DNA of 64,000 nt from Rhizorhabdus wittichii RW1 (GTDB lineage Bacteria > Pseudomonadota > Alphaproteobacteria > Sphingomonadales > Sphingomonadaceae), in NCBI GenBank assembly GCA_000016765.1, contig CP000699.1:4405501-4469500 (forward strand). Direction: 5' to 3'. This document shows positions 38,328 through 48,505 of the stretch, in pieces. Within the stretch, counting starts at the first letter, position 1, and every line of letters begins with the position of its first letter. Both the position numbers and the translations under genes were made by a program. The notes under the pieces are model-generated. The model saw nothing but the letters and a program-made list of their open reading frames with translations, was not told the origin of the DNA and made no database searches.

Positions 38328-40229
38328 ATGTGCGGGATCGCCGGCCTCTATCATCTGCAGACCGCCAAGCCGGTCGAGGACGCCCGCGTCCGGGCGATGA
38401 CCGACATGATCGCGCATCGCGGGCCCGACGGATCGGGGGTGTGGACCGGTCCGGGCGTCGGTCTCGGCCATCGCCGGCTGTCGATCATCGATCTCGCGGG
38501 CGGCGCCCAGCCGATGGCCAGCGCCGACGGCCAGGCGATGCTCAGCTATAATGGCGAGGTCTATAATTACCGGGCGGTGCGCGCCGAGCTGGAAGCGCTC
38601 GGCCGCGCCTTCCGCACCAGCAGCGACAGCGAGGTGATCGTCGAGGCGTGGCGCCAATGGGGGCCCGACTGCCTGTCGCGGCTCAACGGCATGTTCGCCT
38701 TCGCGATCCACGACCGCGAGCGCGGCTGCCTGTTCCTGGCGCGCGACCGGCTCGGCGTGAAGCCGCTCTTCTATGCCGAGCTGTCCGACGGCAGCGTCGC
38801 CTTCGGGTCGGAGCTCAAGGCGCTGCTCGCCCATCCGCTGCTGCGTCGCAGTCCCGATTTCAGCGCGGTCGACGACTATCTGGGGCTCGGCTACGTCCCC
38901 GACGACACCAGCATCGTCGCGGGCGTGAACAAGCTGCCCGCCGGCCATTACCTACTGCTCCGGCGCGGCGCGCCGCTGCCCCGGCCGGTGCAATGGTGGG
39001 ACGTCAGCTTCGCCGACCGTGCGAAGGGCAGCCGCGCCGCGCTGGAGGAGGAACTGGTCGGCATCATGCGCGCCGCCGTCACCGACCGGATGGTGTCGGA
39101 CGTGCCGCTCGGCGCCTTCCTGTCGGGCGGGGTCGACAGCTCGGCGGTGGTCGCTCTGATGGCGGAGGCGAGCCGGCAGGCGGTCAAGACCTGCTCGATC
39201 GGCTTCGACCATCCCGATTTCGACGAGACCCGCTACGCCGCCGCGATCGCGGAGCGCTTCGCCACCGATCATCGCACCCGCATCGTCTCGGCCGACGACC
39301 ATGGCCTGGTCGACACGCTGGTCGCGGCGTTCGACGAGCCCTTCGCCGACGCCTCCGCGCTGCCGACCTACCGCGTCGCCGAACTGGCGCGCGAGACGGT
39401 GACGGTCGCGCTGTCGGGCGACGGCGCGGACGAGGCCTTCGCCGGCTATCGGCGGCTCACTTTCTTCCAGGCCGAGGAGCGGGTGCGCGGGCTGCTCCCG
39501 CTCGGCTTCCGGCGCGGCCTGTTCGGGACGCTCGGCCGGGTCTATCCCAAGCTCGACCGGGCGCCGCAGATGCTGCGCGCCAAGAGCACGCTGGAGGGGC
39601 TCGGCCGGTCGAGCGAGGAGGCCTATGCGCTCGCGGTCGGCGTCACCGGGCCGGCGCTGCGGCGGCGGCTCTACACCGATCGCGCGGTCCGCGAGTTGCA
39701 GGGCCATCGCGCCGAGGATCGCTATATCGCCGCGATGCGGGCGGCCCCGGCGCGCGACGCGCTCGACCGCGCCCAATATGCCGACCTCAAGATCTGGCTG
39801 CCCGGCGACATCCTGACCAAGGTCGACCGCACCAGCATGGCGGTCGGCCTGGAGGCGCGCGAGCCGCTGCTCGACTATCGGCTGGTCGAGTTCGCGGCGC
39901 GGCTGCCGGTGCGGATGCGGGTGCGCGGCACGACCGGCAAATGGCTGCTCAAGCAGGCGATGCGCCGCTATCTGCCCGACGACATATTGTTCCGCCGCAA
40001 GATGGGCTTCGTCACCCCGATCAGCGCCTGGTTCCGGGGCCCGCTGGCCGAGGAGGCGCGGCGGATCGCCAGGGCCTCCTCGCTGGTCGAGACCAGCTGG
40101 TTCGACCCCGCCGCGCTCGACGCCGTCGTCGCCGAGCACCAGGCCGGCCGCTTCGACCATGGCCGCCTGCTGTGGCAGCTGATGATGCTCGACCGCTCGC
40201 TGGGGCGGCTGTTCGGGGCGGGGCGATAA
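38328..40229 (+). CDS. asparagine-synthase-like amidotransferase, exosortase A system
   Basis: A 633-residue class II amidotransferase. Cys2 of MCGIAGLY is the glutaminase nucleophile, with MIAHRGPDGSGVW and LSYNGEVYNYR. The synthetase domain has the PP-loop FLSGGVDSSAVVALMAE and VALSGDGADEAFAGY, and ends with KWLLKQAMRRYLPDDIL. The family (TIGR03108 type) amidates a carboxylate, probably a uronic acid or amino-acid substituent of the EPS. It is the last gene of the cluster; an FKBP gene on the other strand ends 6 bases away. Confidence 0.92.
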   Translation: MCGIAGLYHLQTAKPVEDARVRAMTDMIAHRGPDGSGVWTGPGVGLGHRRLSIIDLAGGAQPMASADGQAMLSYNGEVYNYRAVRAELEALGRAFRTSSDSEVIVEAWRQWGPDCLSRLNGMFAFAIHDRERGCLFLARDRLGVKPLFYAELSDGSVAFGSELKALLAHPLLRRSPDFSAVDDYLGLGYVPDDTSIVAGVNKLPAGHYLLLRRGAPLPRPVQWWDVSFADRAKGSRAALEEELVGIMRAAVTDRMVSDVPLGAFLSGGVDSSAVVALMAEASRQAVKTCSIGFDHPDFDETRYAAAIAERFATDHRTRIVSADDHGLVDTLVAAFDEPFADASALPTYRVAELARETVTVALSGDGADEAFAGYRRLTFFQAEERVRGLLPLGFRRGLFGTLGRVYPKLDRAPQMLRAKSTLEGLGRSSEEAYALAVGVTGPALRRRLYTDRAVRELQGHRAEDRYIAAMRAAPARDALDRAQYADLKIWLPGDILTKVDRTSMAVGLEAREPLLDYRLVEFAARLPVRMRVRGTTGKWLLKQAMRRYLPDDILFRRKMGFVTPISAWFRGPLAEEARRIARASSLVETSWFDPAALDAVVAEHQAGRFDHGRLLWQLMMLDRSLGRLFGAGR

Positions 40230-40234
40230 GCAGG

Positions 40235-40651
40235 CTACCGGACCTTGATCAGCTCCACCTCGAACAGCATCCAGCTATTGGGCGGGACGGGCCCCTTGCC
40301 CTTCGCGCCATAGCCGGCCTCGGGCGGGATGGTCAGGGTGCGGATGCCGCCTTCCTTCATGCCGACGATGCCCGATTCCCAGCCCTCGATCACGTCGCCG
40401 GCGCCGAGCGTGAAGGTCAGCGGCTCGCCGCCGCGCGAGGAATCGAAATTCCGGCCGCGCTCCTCCTCGGGCTGGAGCCACAGCCAGCCGGTATAATGGA
40501 CGGTGACGGTGCGGCCCTTGCGCGCCTCGGCGCCGCTGCCGACCTCATAATCCTCGACCTGGGTGCCGTCGGGCAAGGTGGTCGCCTGGGCATGGACGAC
40601 GGCGCCCGCCATCAGGGCGAGCAGCGCGAGCAGCGGCTTGCGGAGCGTCAT
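40235..40651 (-). CDS. FKBP-type peptidyl-prolyl cis-trans isomerase, secreted
   Basis: The ATG at 40651 overlaps the truA stop (ATGA), giving 138 residues. A signal peptide ([15 protein letters not shown]) is followed by one FKBP domain: [71 protein letters not shown]. It is predicted to assist folding in the periplasm. Co-transcribed downstream of truA and fmt. Confidence 0.92.
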   Translation of the reverse strand: MTLRKPLLALLALMAGAVVHAQATTLPDGTQVEDYEVGSGAEARKGRTVTVHYTGWLWLQPEEERGRNFDSSRGGEPLTFTLGAGDVIEGWESGIVGMKEGGIRTLTIPPEAGYGAKGKGPVPPNSWMLFEVELIKVR

Positions 40652-41412
40652 CGGGCGGTTTCCCCCGTTTCCGCCGGATAGACGGCTTCCATGAAATAGA
40701 GCCCGTCGGGCGGCGCGTTGAGGCCGAGCCGGGCGCGGTCCGCCGCCGCCAGCGCGTCGGCCAGGTCGGCGGCGGTCCAGCGGCCCCGGCCGACCAGCGC
40801 GAGGCAGCCGACCATCGAGCGGACCTGGTGATGGAGGAAGGAGCGCGCCGCCGCCTCGATCTCGATCAGTTCGCCCGAACGGCGCACGTCGAGCCGGTCG
40901 AGCGTCTTGACCGGGCTTTCCGCCTGGCAATGCGCCGAACGGAAGGTGGTGAAGTCGTGCCGCCCGACGAGGCACTGCGCCGCCGCGTGCATCGCCTGGT
41001 CGTCGAGGTCGGCCGCGACCTGCCAGGCGAGGCCGGCGTCGAAGGTCAGCGGCGCGCGGCGGTTGACGATGCGGTAGACGTAGCGCCGGCCGACGCAGGA
41101 GAAGCGGGCATGCCAGTCGCCGGCGACCGGCTCGCAGGCGAGGATCGCGACCGGCGCGGGGCGCAGCCGCGCGTTGAGCGCCTCCTTCAGCCGGAACGGC
41201 GTGATCGGCTTGGCGATGTCGGCATGCGCGGTCATCGCCCGGCCATGGACCCTGGCATCGGTCCGCCCGGCGGCGTGGATCACCGCCCGCTCGCCGGTGA
41301 CGGCGGTGATCGCCTCCTCGATCGCCTGCTGGACGCTGGGGCCGTGCGCCTGCCGCTGCCAGCCCATGAAGGGGCGCCCGTCGAACTCGACGGTCAGGCG
41401 GAAGCGGGTCAT
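40648..41412 (-). CDS. truA: tRNA pseudouridine synthase A
   Basis: A 254-residue enzyme that makes pseudouridine at tRNA positions 38-40. The catalytic Asp lies in [11 protein letters not shown]; other motifs are [18 protein letters not shown] and [14 protein letters not shown]. The ATG overlaps the fmt stop (ATGA), so fmt, truA and FKBP form one coupled operon. Length and motif order match the family. Confidence 0.96.
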   Translation of the reverse strand: MTRFRLTVEFDGRPFMGWQRQAHGPSVQQAIEEAITAVTGERAVIHAAGRTDARVHGRAMTAHADIAKPITPFRLKEALNARLRPAPVAILACEPVAGDWHARFSCVGRRYVYRIVNRRAPLTFDAGLAWQVAADLDDQAMHAAAQCLVGRHDFTTFRSAHCQAESPVKTLDRLDVRRSGELIEIEAAARSFLHHQVRSMVGCLALVGRGRWTAADLADALAAADRARLGLNAPPDGLYFMEAVYPAETGETAR

Positions 41413-42335
41413 GTCCGGGGCGGGCTCGCCAGCTGCGTGCCCGCCGGGATGGCGAAGCCGCGCAGCAGCTCCCCGGCGCTCATCGCCGCCTTGCCGGCGC
41501 GCTGGACGCGGGTCGGCCGGATTGCGCCGTCGATGCAGGCGATCGTCAGCGCGTCGTCGATCACCGCGCCGGGCGCCTCCGGGCCATGCCGGTCGACCGC
41601 CTCGCAGGCGAGGATGCGGATGCGCTCGCCCTGATGCTCGAACCAGGCGCCCGGCGCCGGGTTGAAGGCGCGGACCTGCCGCTCGATCTGCCCGGCCGCC
41701 TCGGCGAAGTCGATCCGCGATTCGGCCTTGTCGATCTTGGCGGCATAGGTGACGCCCTCCTCGGGCTGGACGACCGGCGGATGGGCGGGAAGATCGGCGA
41801 GCACCTCGACCATCAGCGCCGCGCCGCTCCGCGCCAGCTCGTCGGTCAGCTCGCCCGCGGTCTTGCCGTCGACCGGGGTCTCGACCGTCGCCAGCATCGG
41901 CCCGGTGTCGAGCCCGCGCTCCATCTGCATGATCGTCACGCCGGTCGTCGGATCGCCGGCCAGGATCGCGCGCTGGACCGGCGCCGCCCCGCGCCAGCGT
42001 GGCAGCAGCGAGCCGTGGACGTTGAGGCAGCCATGGCGCGGCGCGTCGAGGATCGGCTGCGGCAGGATCAGCCCATAGGCGGCGACCACCGCGACATCGA
42101 GGGCGAGCGCGGCGAACACCGCCTGCGCGTCCGCGTCGCGCAGCGTGACCGGATGGCGGACCGGGATGCCCAGTTCCTCGGCCCGGCGCTGGACGGGGGA
42201 GGGCATCAGCGCCTTGCCGCGCCCGGCGGGGCGGGGCGGCTGGCAATAGACGGCGGCCAGCTCGTGGCCGGCGGCGACCAGCGCGTCGAGCGTCGGTACG
42301 GCGAAATCGGGGGTTCCCATGAAGGCGATGCGCAT
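41409..42335 (-). CDS. fmt: methionyl-tRNA formyltransferase
   Basis: A 308-residue enzyme that formylates initiator Met-tRNA with 10-formyl-THF. Motifs: [39 protein letters not shown] with [20 protein letters not shown] (catalytic Asn-His), and the downstream metal-loop region [13 protein letters not shown]. The ATG at 42335 with AGAGGGGG upstream is well supported. Peptide deformylase, its functional partner, is nearby at 43533 but not adjacent. Confidence 0.96.
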   Translation of the reverse strand: MRIAFMGTPDFAVPTLDALVAAGHELAAVYCQPPRPAGRGKALMPSPVQRRAEELGIPVRHPVTLRDADAQAVFAALALDVAVVAAYGLILPQPILDAPRHGCLNVHGSLLPRWRGAAPVQRAILAGDPTTGVTIMQMERGLDTGPMLATVETPVDGKTAGELTDELARSGAALMVEVLADLPAHPPVVQPEEGVTYAAKIDKAESRIDFAEAAGQIERQVRAFNPAPGAWFEHQGERIRILACEAVDRHGPEAPGAVIDDALTIACIDGAIRPTRVQRAGKAAMSAGELLRGFAIPAGTQLASPPRT

Positions 42336-42387
42336 GCCCCCTCTGAAACGCTTGCCATCCGATGATGCAAGCCCATATCGATGGGCG

Positions 42388-42984
42388 ATGTCGTCTCCCG
42401 AGATCGAAACGCTGACCCAGGCGCTCGCGAAGCTGCCCGGCCTCGGGCCGCGCTCGGCGCGCCGGGCGGTCCTGCACCTGCTCAAGAAGCGCGAGGCGGC
42501 GCTCGGCCCGCTGCTGCGCGCGCTGGAGGCGGTCAACGACAAGCTGACGAGTTGCCATGTCTGCGGCAATGTCGACACCGGCGATCCGTGCGGCATCTGC
42601 GCCGATCCCCGGCGCGACGCGCGGATGCTGTGCGTGGTGGAGGAGGTCGCCGATCTCTGGGCGCTCGATCGGTCGCGCCTGTTCCCCGGCCGCTTCCACG
42701 TCCTCGGCGGGCGGCTCTCCGCGCTGGAGGGAATCCGGCCCGAGGACCTGTCGATCGACCTGCTGATCGGCCGGATCGCGGCCGGCGGGATCGACGAGGT
42801 GGTGCTGGCGATGAACGCCACGCTCGAAGGGCAGACCACCGCCCATTATATCGCCGACCGGCTGGAGAGCTTCCCGGTCCGGCTGACCCAGCTCGCCCAC
42901 GGCCTGCCGGTGGGCGGCGAGCTCGACTATCTCGACGAGGGCACCCTGGCGCAGGCGCTGCGCGCGCGCCGTCCGGTGAGTTGA
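42388..42984 (+). CDS. recR: recombination protein RecR
   Basis: A 198-residue DNA repair protein of the RecFOR pathway. It has the helix-hairpin-helix region [20 protein letters not shown], the zinc finger [16 protein letters not shown], the Toprim strand [16 protein letters not shown] and the C-terminal [23 protein letters not shown] start at 42388, divergent from fmt with 52 bases between the two starts. Confidence 0.96.
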   Translation: MSSPEIETLTQALAKLPGLGPRSARRAVLHLLKKREAALGPLLRALEAVNDKLTSCHVCGNVDTGDPCGICADPRRDARMLCVVEEVADLWALDRSRLFPGRFHVLGGRLSALEGIRPEDLSIDLLIGRIAAGGIDEVVLAMNATLEGQTTAHYIADRLESFPVRLTQLAHGLPVGGELDYLDEGTLAQALRARRPVS

Positions 42985-43072
42985 GCCGGACGCTGTTCTG
43001 CTGCGGTTAAGATTGACCGGTCCATCTTCGATTCAGCCCGACTCCAGCTCGGACCCAAAAAGGGAAGGAGCT

Positions 43073-43450
43073 ATGCAGATGAGACCGATATTCACCCGGC
43101 TGGTTGCGGCGCTCGTCGTCACCGGCGCGGTCGCGGCGGCGGCGCCAGCCGAGGCGCGCGATCGCTGGGGCCACCGTTATGAGCATCGCTGGGACGGCGA
43201 CCGCCACTGGCGCGGAGACCGCTGGCGTGGCGATGGCTGGCGGGGCGACCGCCATTGGCGCGGCGATCGCTGGCGCGGCCGCGGCTACGGCTATTATGCC
43301 CCGCGCCGCTATTATTACGAACCGCGCTATTACGGCTATGGCTACGGCTATCCGCGTGGGCATTATTATTATCGCGACCGTGGCGGCGATGCGCTGATCG
43401 GCGCGATCGCGGGTATCGCGATCGGCGCGGCGATCGCCGGCGCCGACTGA
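43073..43450 (+). CDS. small secreted Arg/Trp/Tyr/Gly-rich repeat protein with glycine zipper
   Basis: A 125-residue product from the ATG at 43073 (AAGGAG upstream). Signal peptide LVAALVVTGAVAAAAPAEA; mature part starts with repeats of HWRGDRWRGDGWRGD type, then a Tyr-rich part (YYAPRRYYYEPRYYGYGYG), then a glycine-zipper segment IGAIAGIAIGAAIAGAD. It is predicted to be periplasmic or outer-membrane attached; similar small proteins are common in sphingomonads but have no assigned function. Confidence 0.8.
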   Translation: MQMRPIFTRLVAALVVTGAVAAAAPAEARDRWGHRYEHRWDGDRHWRGDRWRGDGWRGDRHWRGDRWRGRGYGYYAPRRYYYEPRYYGYGYGYPRGHYYYRDRGGDALIGAIAGIAIGAAIAGAD

Positions 43451-43532
43451 TCGATCCGGCCCCCTTCCGCGCCGCGGGAGGGGCGCCGGTCGTCGCCTTG
43501 ACGATTCGGCCCGAAATACCTAGCTCATCGTC

Positions 43533-44066
43533 ATGGCCATCCGTCTGATCCTCGAAGCGCCCGATCCGCGGCTGCGCACCATCTCCACGCCGGTGGAGGC
43601 GGTCGACGACGAACTGCGCGCGCTGATCGCCGACATGTTCGAAACCATGTACGACGCGCCCGGCATCGGCCTGGCGGCGATCCAGGTCGGCGTGCCGAAG
43701 CGCGTGCTGGTGATCGACCTGCAGGAGGAAGAGGACGCCGAGGGCAAGCCGATCCGCCATCCGCGCGTCTTCATCAATCCCGAGCTGTTCGATCCGTCGG
43801 AGGAGCAGTCGGTCTACAATGAAGGCTGCCTGTCGGTCCCCGAGCAATATGCCGAGGTCGAGCGTCCGGCGGTGATCCACGCCCGCTGGCTCGACGAGCA
43901 GGGCGCGAAGCATGAGGAGCGGCTCGAAGGCCTGCTCGCCACCTGCCTCCAGCATGAGATGGACCATCTCGAAGGCATCCTCTTCATCGACCATCTGTCG
44001 CGCCTGAAGCGCGAGATGGTGATGAAGAAGCTCGAAAAGGCCCGCCGCGCCCGCAAGGCGGCCTGA
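43533..44066 (+). CDS. def: peptide deformylase
   Basis: A 177-residue metalloenzyme that removes the N-formyl group from new proteins. All three motifs are intact: [24 protein letters not shown] (metal Cys) and [12 protein letters not shown] (HExxH). Type I length. It is preceded by an 82-base spacer and followed by a palindromic repeat that may terminate it. Confidence 0.97.
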   Translation: MAIRLILEAPDPRLRTISTPVEAVDDELRALIADMFETMYDAPGIGLAAIQVGVPKRVLVIDLQEEEDAEGKPIRHPRVFINPELFDPSEEQSVYNEGCLSVPEQYAEVERPAVIHARWLDEQGAKHEERLEGLLATCLQHEMDHLEGILFIDHLSRLKREMVMKKLEKARRARKAA

Positions 44067-44080
44067 TTTATCTTCCCATT

Positions 44081-44167
44081 TCGTCATTCCAGCGAAAGCT
44101 GGAATCTCTCTGCCTTGTCGGCTGCCGGAGAAAGGCAGGGAGATCCCGGCCTTCGCCGGGATGACGA
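44081..44167. repeat. inverted pair of palindromic repeats (family A)
   Basis: Copy 1 (44081-44108, starting TCGTCATTCCAGCG) and copy 2 in inverted orientation (44140-44167, ending GCCGGGATGACGA) flank an inner stem TCTCTCTGCCTT/AAGGCAGGGAGA. The repeats are family A as at 19086-19177. It lies between the convergent def and PKHD hydroxylase genes and is probably a bidirectional terminator as well as a repeat. Confidence 0.82.
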
Positions 44168-44185
44168 GGATATGGGCCTGAGGTT

Positions 44186-44869
44186 TTACGCCTCCGCCCA
44201 GCGCCGCAGCAGGTTGTGATAGACCCCGGTCAGCCTGATGATCGCCGGATCGTCCTGGCCGCGATCGGCGGCGACCGCCTGGATCGCGGTGTCGAGGTCG
44301 AACAGCGTGCGACGGGCGCCGTCGTCGCGGACCATGCTCTGGATCCAGAAGAAGGAGCATAGCCGTTCGCCGCGCGTCACCGGGGTGACGTGGTGCAGGC
44401 TCGACGCCGGATAGAGGATCATGTCGCCCGCGCCGAGCTTGACCTTGTGGGTGCCCAGCGTGTCCTCGACCACCAGCTCGCCGCCGTCATAGCTGTCGGG
44501 ATCGTTGAGGAACAGCGTCGCCGACAGATCGGAGCGGATGCGGAAGTCGGTGCCGCGCTTCATCCGGATGGCGTTGTCGACATGGGTGTCGAACCGCTCG
44601 CCGCCGCCATAGAGGTTGAACAGCGGCGGGAACACCTTGAGCGGCAGGGCCGCCGCGATGAACAAGGGCGTCGCGCCGAGCGCGTCGAGGATGATGCCGC
44701 CGGCCTCGCGCGCCGCGTCCCCGTCCTCCGGCAATTGCCGGTTCTTCTTGGCGAGCGCCGACTGATGGCCCGAGGTGGCGTTGCCATCGACCCATTCCGC
44801 CTCGGTCACGAGGGTACGGACATGGTCGAGCGTGCGGCCCGACAGGACGCCCGGTATCGCGATCATCAT
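44186..44869 (-). CDS. PKHD-type Fe(II)/2-oxoglutarate hydroxylase, PiuC-like
   Basis: A 227-residue dioxygenase. The iron ligands are His96 and Asp98 (FDTHVDNAI) and His159 ([12 protein letters not shown]), with Arg167 as the likely 2-oxoglutarate ligand (TRGER). The family (PiuC/YbiX) is genetically linked to ferric-siderophore receptors. It is encoded 7 bases downstream of tonB, so the two are probably one iron-related operon. The natural substrate is not known. Confidence 0.92.
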   Translation of the reverse strand: MMIAIPGVLSGRTLDHVRTLVTEAEWVDGNATSGHQSALAKKNRQLPEDGDAAREAGGIILDALGATPLFIAAALPLKVFPPLFNLYGGGERFDTHVDNAIRMKRGTDFRIRSDLSATLFLNDPDSYDGGELVVEDTLGTHKVKLGAGDMILYPASSLHHVTPVTRGERLCSFFWIQSMVRDDGARRTLFDLDTAIQAVAADRGQDDPAIIRLTGVYHNLLRRWAEA

Positions 44870-44876
44870 CGGCGGA

Positions 44877-45605
44877 TCAGCCGTTCAGCGTGAAGGGCAT
44901 GGTGTAGAGGCCGCGCACCTCGACCGGCTGGCCGTCGCGGATGATCGGTTGCCAGCGCCAGCCCCGGATCGCCTGGAGCGCGGCCTGGTCGAGCCGGGCG
45001 AAGCCGCTGCTCTGCGCGATCGAGATATCCGCGACCCGGCCGTCGGTGCCGATCAGCAGGCGGACCACGACCGTGCCCTGTTCATGCTTGCGGCGCGATT
45101 CGACCGGATAACGCGGTGGCCTGCCCTCGAGCAGCCGCTCGTCGAGATTGCCGACCGTCACCGGTCCGGCGGGCGGGGGCGCCGCGACCGCGACCGGCCG
45201 GGGCGGCGGGGGCGTGGTGGTGACCGTGATCGGCGGGGGCGGCGACGCGAGCGTCTGGACGATCGGCGGCGGTGCCACGACGACCGGCTGGACCTTCTCG
45301 ACCACCACCGGCTCTGGCTTCGGCTTCTCGGCGGGCGGCACCGGCGGTTCGGCGATCAGGTCGACGACCAGCGGCTTCTTCTTCTCGGCGATATGGATCA
45401 CGTCGAAGGTGACCAGCGCGTAGAAGGCGACGATGTGGAGCGCGACGATCGCGGCGATCATCGGCCAGTTGGGCGCGCGATCGGCGCCATAGGCCGAACG
45501 CTCGACGACGAGGGGAGCCGGTCCCTTCGCCGGCGAATCGGGCAGATCGGCGAAGAAGAGCGCATGGCCCTCCGCCCCCGCATCCCTGTCCAGCGTCGCG
45601 TGCAT
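44877..45605 (-). CDS. tonB: energy transducer TonB
   Basis: From the ATG at 45605, 242 residues (TTG codons at 45614 and 45611 are possible but closer to the GGGAG site). A membrane segment ([21 protein letters not shown]) is followed by a Pro-rich periplasmic spacer with many PPP and PKPEP units, and a C-terminal TonB domain ([21 protein letters not shown]...[14 protein letters not shown]). It transfers proton-motive energy to outer-membrane receptors such as the one at 21289-23769. Confidence 0.93.
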   Translation of the reverse strand: MHATLDRDAGAEGHALFFADLPDSPAKGPAPLVVERSAYGADRAPNWPMIAAIVALHIVAFYALVTFDVIHIAEKKKPLVVDLIAEPPVPPAEKPKPEPVVVEKVQPVVVAPPPIVQTLASPPPPITVTTTPPPPRPVAVAAPPPAGPVTVGNLDERLLEGRPPRYPVESRRKHEQGTVVVRLLIGTDGRVADISIAQSSGFARLDQAALQAIRGWRWQPIIRDGQPVEVRGLYTMPFTLNG

Positions 45606-45650
45606 CGTCAACAATCGACTCCCTGTCTGCGGATTCGCTACCCCAGTTCT

Positions 45651-45690
45651 TAGTGCAAATCAATCGCAATAGCGTTTGACGGTCGTCAAA
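45651..45690. promoter_or_regulatory. candidate operators in the tonB/rnr divergent region
   Basis: The 40-base stretch holds an imperfect dyad around TGCAAATCAATCGCAATAG, which resembles alphaproteobacterial Fur-type sites, and a clean palindrome TTTGAC-GGTC-GTCAAA (45675-45690). It lies 46-85 bases upstream of tonB and 50-89 upstream of rnr. Iron control of tonB is plausible; the assignment is by resemblance. Confidence 0.4.
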
Positions 45691-45739
45691 AAGCGCCGAT
45701 ATTCCGGAGCGTGACGAAGCGCCCCGCGATCCCTATGTG

Positions 45740-48055
45740 ATGGACATGCGTCATCCCAAGGCAGCCGGTCTTCCGACCCGCGAACAGATCATCGACTTCA
45801 TCACCACGTCGGAGGCACCCGCCGGCAAGCGCGAGATCGCGCGCGCCTTCGGCCTGCAGGGCAATGAGAAGATCGCGCTCAAGGCGTTGCTCAAGGACAT
45901 GGCCGACGAGGGGCTGATCGACAGCGCGCGGGGCCGCGCCTTCCACAGGATGGGCGGCATCCCCAAGGTGACGGTGCTGCGGATCACCGACGTCACCGAC
46001 GAGGGCGTGCCGCTGGCGGTGCCCGAGACGTGGCATGGCGAGAATGGCCCGCCGCCGCAGCTCCGCGTCCGCGAGATACGGGCGCGCAAGGGCAGCGCGC
46101 TCGGCGTCGGCGATCGCATCCTCGCGCGGACCGAGGAAGCCGGCAGCGGCTGGATCGCGCACCCGATGAAGAAGCTGGCGCGCGGCGAGGCGCTGATGCT
46201 CGGCATCCTCCATCGCGACGGCGACCGGCTGTGGCTGCGCCCGGTCGACAAGCGCGAGAAGCGCGACACGCTGGTGTCCGATGCGGGCGACGCCGATGCG
46301 GGCGACCTCGTCCTCGCGGAGAGGGCGGGCCGGCCGCCGCGCATCACCGCGCGGGTGACCGAGCGGCTGGGCGATCCCTTCGCGCCGCGATCGTTCAGCC
46401 TCGTCGCGATCCACAAGCACGGCATCCCCGACGTCTTTCCCGAGACCGTGATCGAGGAGGCCGGGCTCGTCACCCGGCTCGACCTGGGGGAGGGGCGCGA
46501 GGACCTGCGCGACCTGCCGATCGTCGCGATCGACCCCGCCGACGCGCGCGACCATGACGACGCGATCTGGGCGATGCCCGACGACGATCCGGGCAATCCG
46601 GGCGGTTTCCGGGCGATCGTCGCGATCGCCGACGTGTCCTTCTACGTCCGTCCCGGATCGGCGCTCGACCGCGAGGCGAAGAAGCGCGGCAACAGCGTCT
46701 ATTTTCCCGACCGGGTCGTGCCGATGCTGCCCGAGGCGCTGTCGGCCGACATCTGCTCGCTCAAGCATGGCGAGGACCGCGCGGCGATGGTCTGCCACCT
46801 GACGGTGAAGGCGAACGGGACGCTGGCGAACTGGCGCTTCGCCCGCGCCGTCGTCCGCATCGCCGCGAACATCGCCTATGAGGACGCGCAGGCGGCGATC
46901 GACGGCGCGCCGGTCGCGGGGACATGGGACAAGGCGCTGGCCGACAGTGCGCTGAAGCCGCTCTGGGCCTGCTGGAAGGCGCTGGCCAGCGCGCGCGACG
47001 CGCGCGAGCCGCTCGACCTCGACCTGCCCGAGCGGCGGGTGGTGCTCGACGAGAAGGGCCGCATCCTGTCGGTCGCGCCGCGCGAGCGGCTCGACGCGCA
47101 CCGGCTGGTCGAGGATTACATGATCGCGGCCAATGTCGCGGCGGCCAAGGCGCTGGAGGCGAAGAAGGCGCCGGTCATGTACCGCGACCATGAGCCGCCG
47201 AGCCGCGAGAAGCTGGTCGCGCTCAAGGACTATCTGGCCACCTTCGACATGGAGTTCGCGCTGGGGCAGGTGGTGCGCCCGGCCACCTTCAACCATATCC
47301 TGAAGCGGATCACCGACGACGCGATCCGGCCGCAGATCATGGAACAGGTGCTGCGCAGCCAGACCCAGGCCTATTATGCGCCGCGCAACGCCGGCCATTT
47401 CGGCCTGGCGCTGGGCAGCTACGCGCATTTCACCAGCCCGATCCGCCGCTATGCCGACCTGCTGGTCCACCGCTCGCTGGTCGGCGCCTATGGGCTGGAG
47501 ACGGGCAAGCCCCGGCTGGAGGGGCCGGGCCGCTCGGGCGACATCGTGCCCCGGACCGCGCTGACCCAGGAGGAGGCCGAGCGGATGACCCCGATCGGCG
47601 AGCTGATCAGCCAGGCCGAGCGGCGCGCGATGGAGGCCGAGCGCGATACCATCGACCGCTATGTCGCCGCTTTCCTGTCGACCAAGGTCGGCGAGCTGCT
47701 CGACACCCGGATCACCGGCGTCCAGCCCTTCGGCTTCTTCGCGACGGTCGAGGGGCTGGGCGGCGACGGGCTGGTGCCGGTGTCGACCCTCGGCGCCGAG
47801 CGCTTCCATTATGACGAAGGCGCGCAGGCGCTGGAGGGCGAGGAGAGCGGCGACCGCTACACGCCGGGGATGAAGCTGCGGCTGCGGCTGGTCGAGGCCA
47901 ACCCGATCAACGGCTCGCTGCGCTTCGAACTGGAGGAAGGGGCCAGCCACCTGCCGATGCGCGGACCGCGCGGCACCCGCGGCCCCAAGCGGCCGATGAT
48001 GGGCCGCCGCGGCCGGCCCGCCAATATCCGCCACAAGGGCGGGCGGCGGCGCTGA
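45740..48055 (+). CDS. rnr: ribonuclease R
   Basis: About 771 residues, a 3'-5' exoribonuclease that degrades structured RNA. It has a winged-helix N-terminus (REIARAFGLQGNEKIALKALL), cold-shock-like domains, the RNB catalytic block AIDPADARDHDDAIWAMPDD with acidic metal ligands, PTFNHILKRITD-type segment, and YAHFTSPIRRYADLLVHRSL. A C-terminal S1 domain (GVQPFGFFATVEGLGGDGLVP) and a basic tail follow. Start is ATG 45740 or 45746; a GTG lies at 45737. Confidence 0.95.
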   Translation: MDMRHPKAAGLPTREQIIDFITTSEAPAGKREIARAFGLQGNEKIALKALLKDMADEGLIDSARGRAFHRMGGIPKVTVLRITDVTDEGVPLAVPETWHGENGPPPQLRVREIRARKGSALGVGDRILARTEEAGSGWIAHPMKKLARGEALMLGILHRDGDRLWLRPVDKREKRDTLVSDAGDADAGDLVLAERAGRPPRITARVTERLGDPFAPRSFSLVAIHKHGIPDVFPETVIEEAGLVTRLDLGEGREDLRDLPIVAIDPADARDHDDAIWAMPDDDPGNPGGFRAIVAIADVSFYVRPGSALDREAKKRGNSVYFPDRVVPMLPEALSADICSLKHGEDRAAMVCHLTVKANGTLANWRFARAVVRIAANIAYEDAQAAIDGAPVAGTWDKALADSALKPLWACWKALASARDAREPLDLDLPERRVVLDEKGRILSVAPRERLDAHRLVEDYMIAANVAAAKALEAKKAPVMYRDHEPPSREKLVALKDYLATFDMEFALGQVVRPATFNHILKRITDDAIRPQIMEQVLRSQTQAYYAPRNAGHFGLALGSYAHFTSPIRRYADLLVHRSLVGAYGLETGKPRLEGPGRSGDIVPRTALTQEEAERMTPIGELISQAERRAMEAERDTIDRYVAAFLSTKVGELLDTRITGVQPFGFFATVEGLGGDGLVPVSTLGAERFHYDEGAQALEGEESGDRYTPGMKLRLRLVEANPINGSLRFELEEGASHLPMRGPRGTRGPKRPMMGRRGRPANIRHKGGRRR

Positions 48056-48118
48056 GGCTGCGGCCGCCGTCGATCCATGCTAGTTTCTCTGCCTTGCCGG
48101 CGAACCGGGGAGGATGGC

Positions 48119-48505
48119 ATGTTGAGGCGGATAGGGGCGGTCGTGGCGGGAATCCTCGCCTGGACCGTCGTCGTGACGATTCTGAACCTGGGCCTGCGCC
48201 ATGGCTGGCCGGCTTATGCGGTGGTCGAGAAGGCGATGACCTTCAGCCTGGCGATGATGGCCGCGCGGCTGGCGATCAGCGCGCTGTCGTCTTTGGCGTC
48301 GGGCTATGTCGCGGCCTGGATCGGCCGGGATCGCTGGAGCGCGCTCGTCGCCGGCGTGCTGATCATGCTGTTGTTCCTGCCGGTCCACGTCCAGATATGG
48401 GACCGCTTCCCGATCTGGTATCATCTGACCTTCCTCGCCTCGCTGCCCTTGCTCGGCTGGCTGGGCGGCAGGCTGCCGAGGGCCGTTACAGCCGCGGCAA
48501 GGTGA
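48119..48505 (+). CDS. small integral membrane protein, unknown function
   Basis: The ATG at 48119 with GGGGAGG upstream gives 128 residues and four hydrophobic segments: [19 protein letters not shown], a second around [35 protein letters not shown], and [15 protein letters not shown]. Its 3' end overlaps the convergent dcd gene by 20 bases. I do not recognise the family. Confidence 0.75.
   Translation: MLRRIGAVVAGILAWTVVVTILNLGLRHGWPAYAVVEKAMTFSLAMMAARLAISALSSLASGYVAAWIGRDRWSALVAGVLIMLLFLPVHVQIWDRFPIWYHLTFLASLPLLGWLGGRLPRAVTAAAR

Noticed and set aside
43185-43290. direct repeats in the 43073 gene as a CRISPR-like array
   Set aside because: The repeats are codon repeats of an RGD/RW-rich protein inside a real reading frame, not separate repeats with spacers.
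45686-48034. 782-codon minus-strand frame opposite rnr
   Set aside because: Antisense shadow of ribonuclease R.
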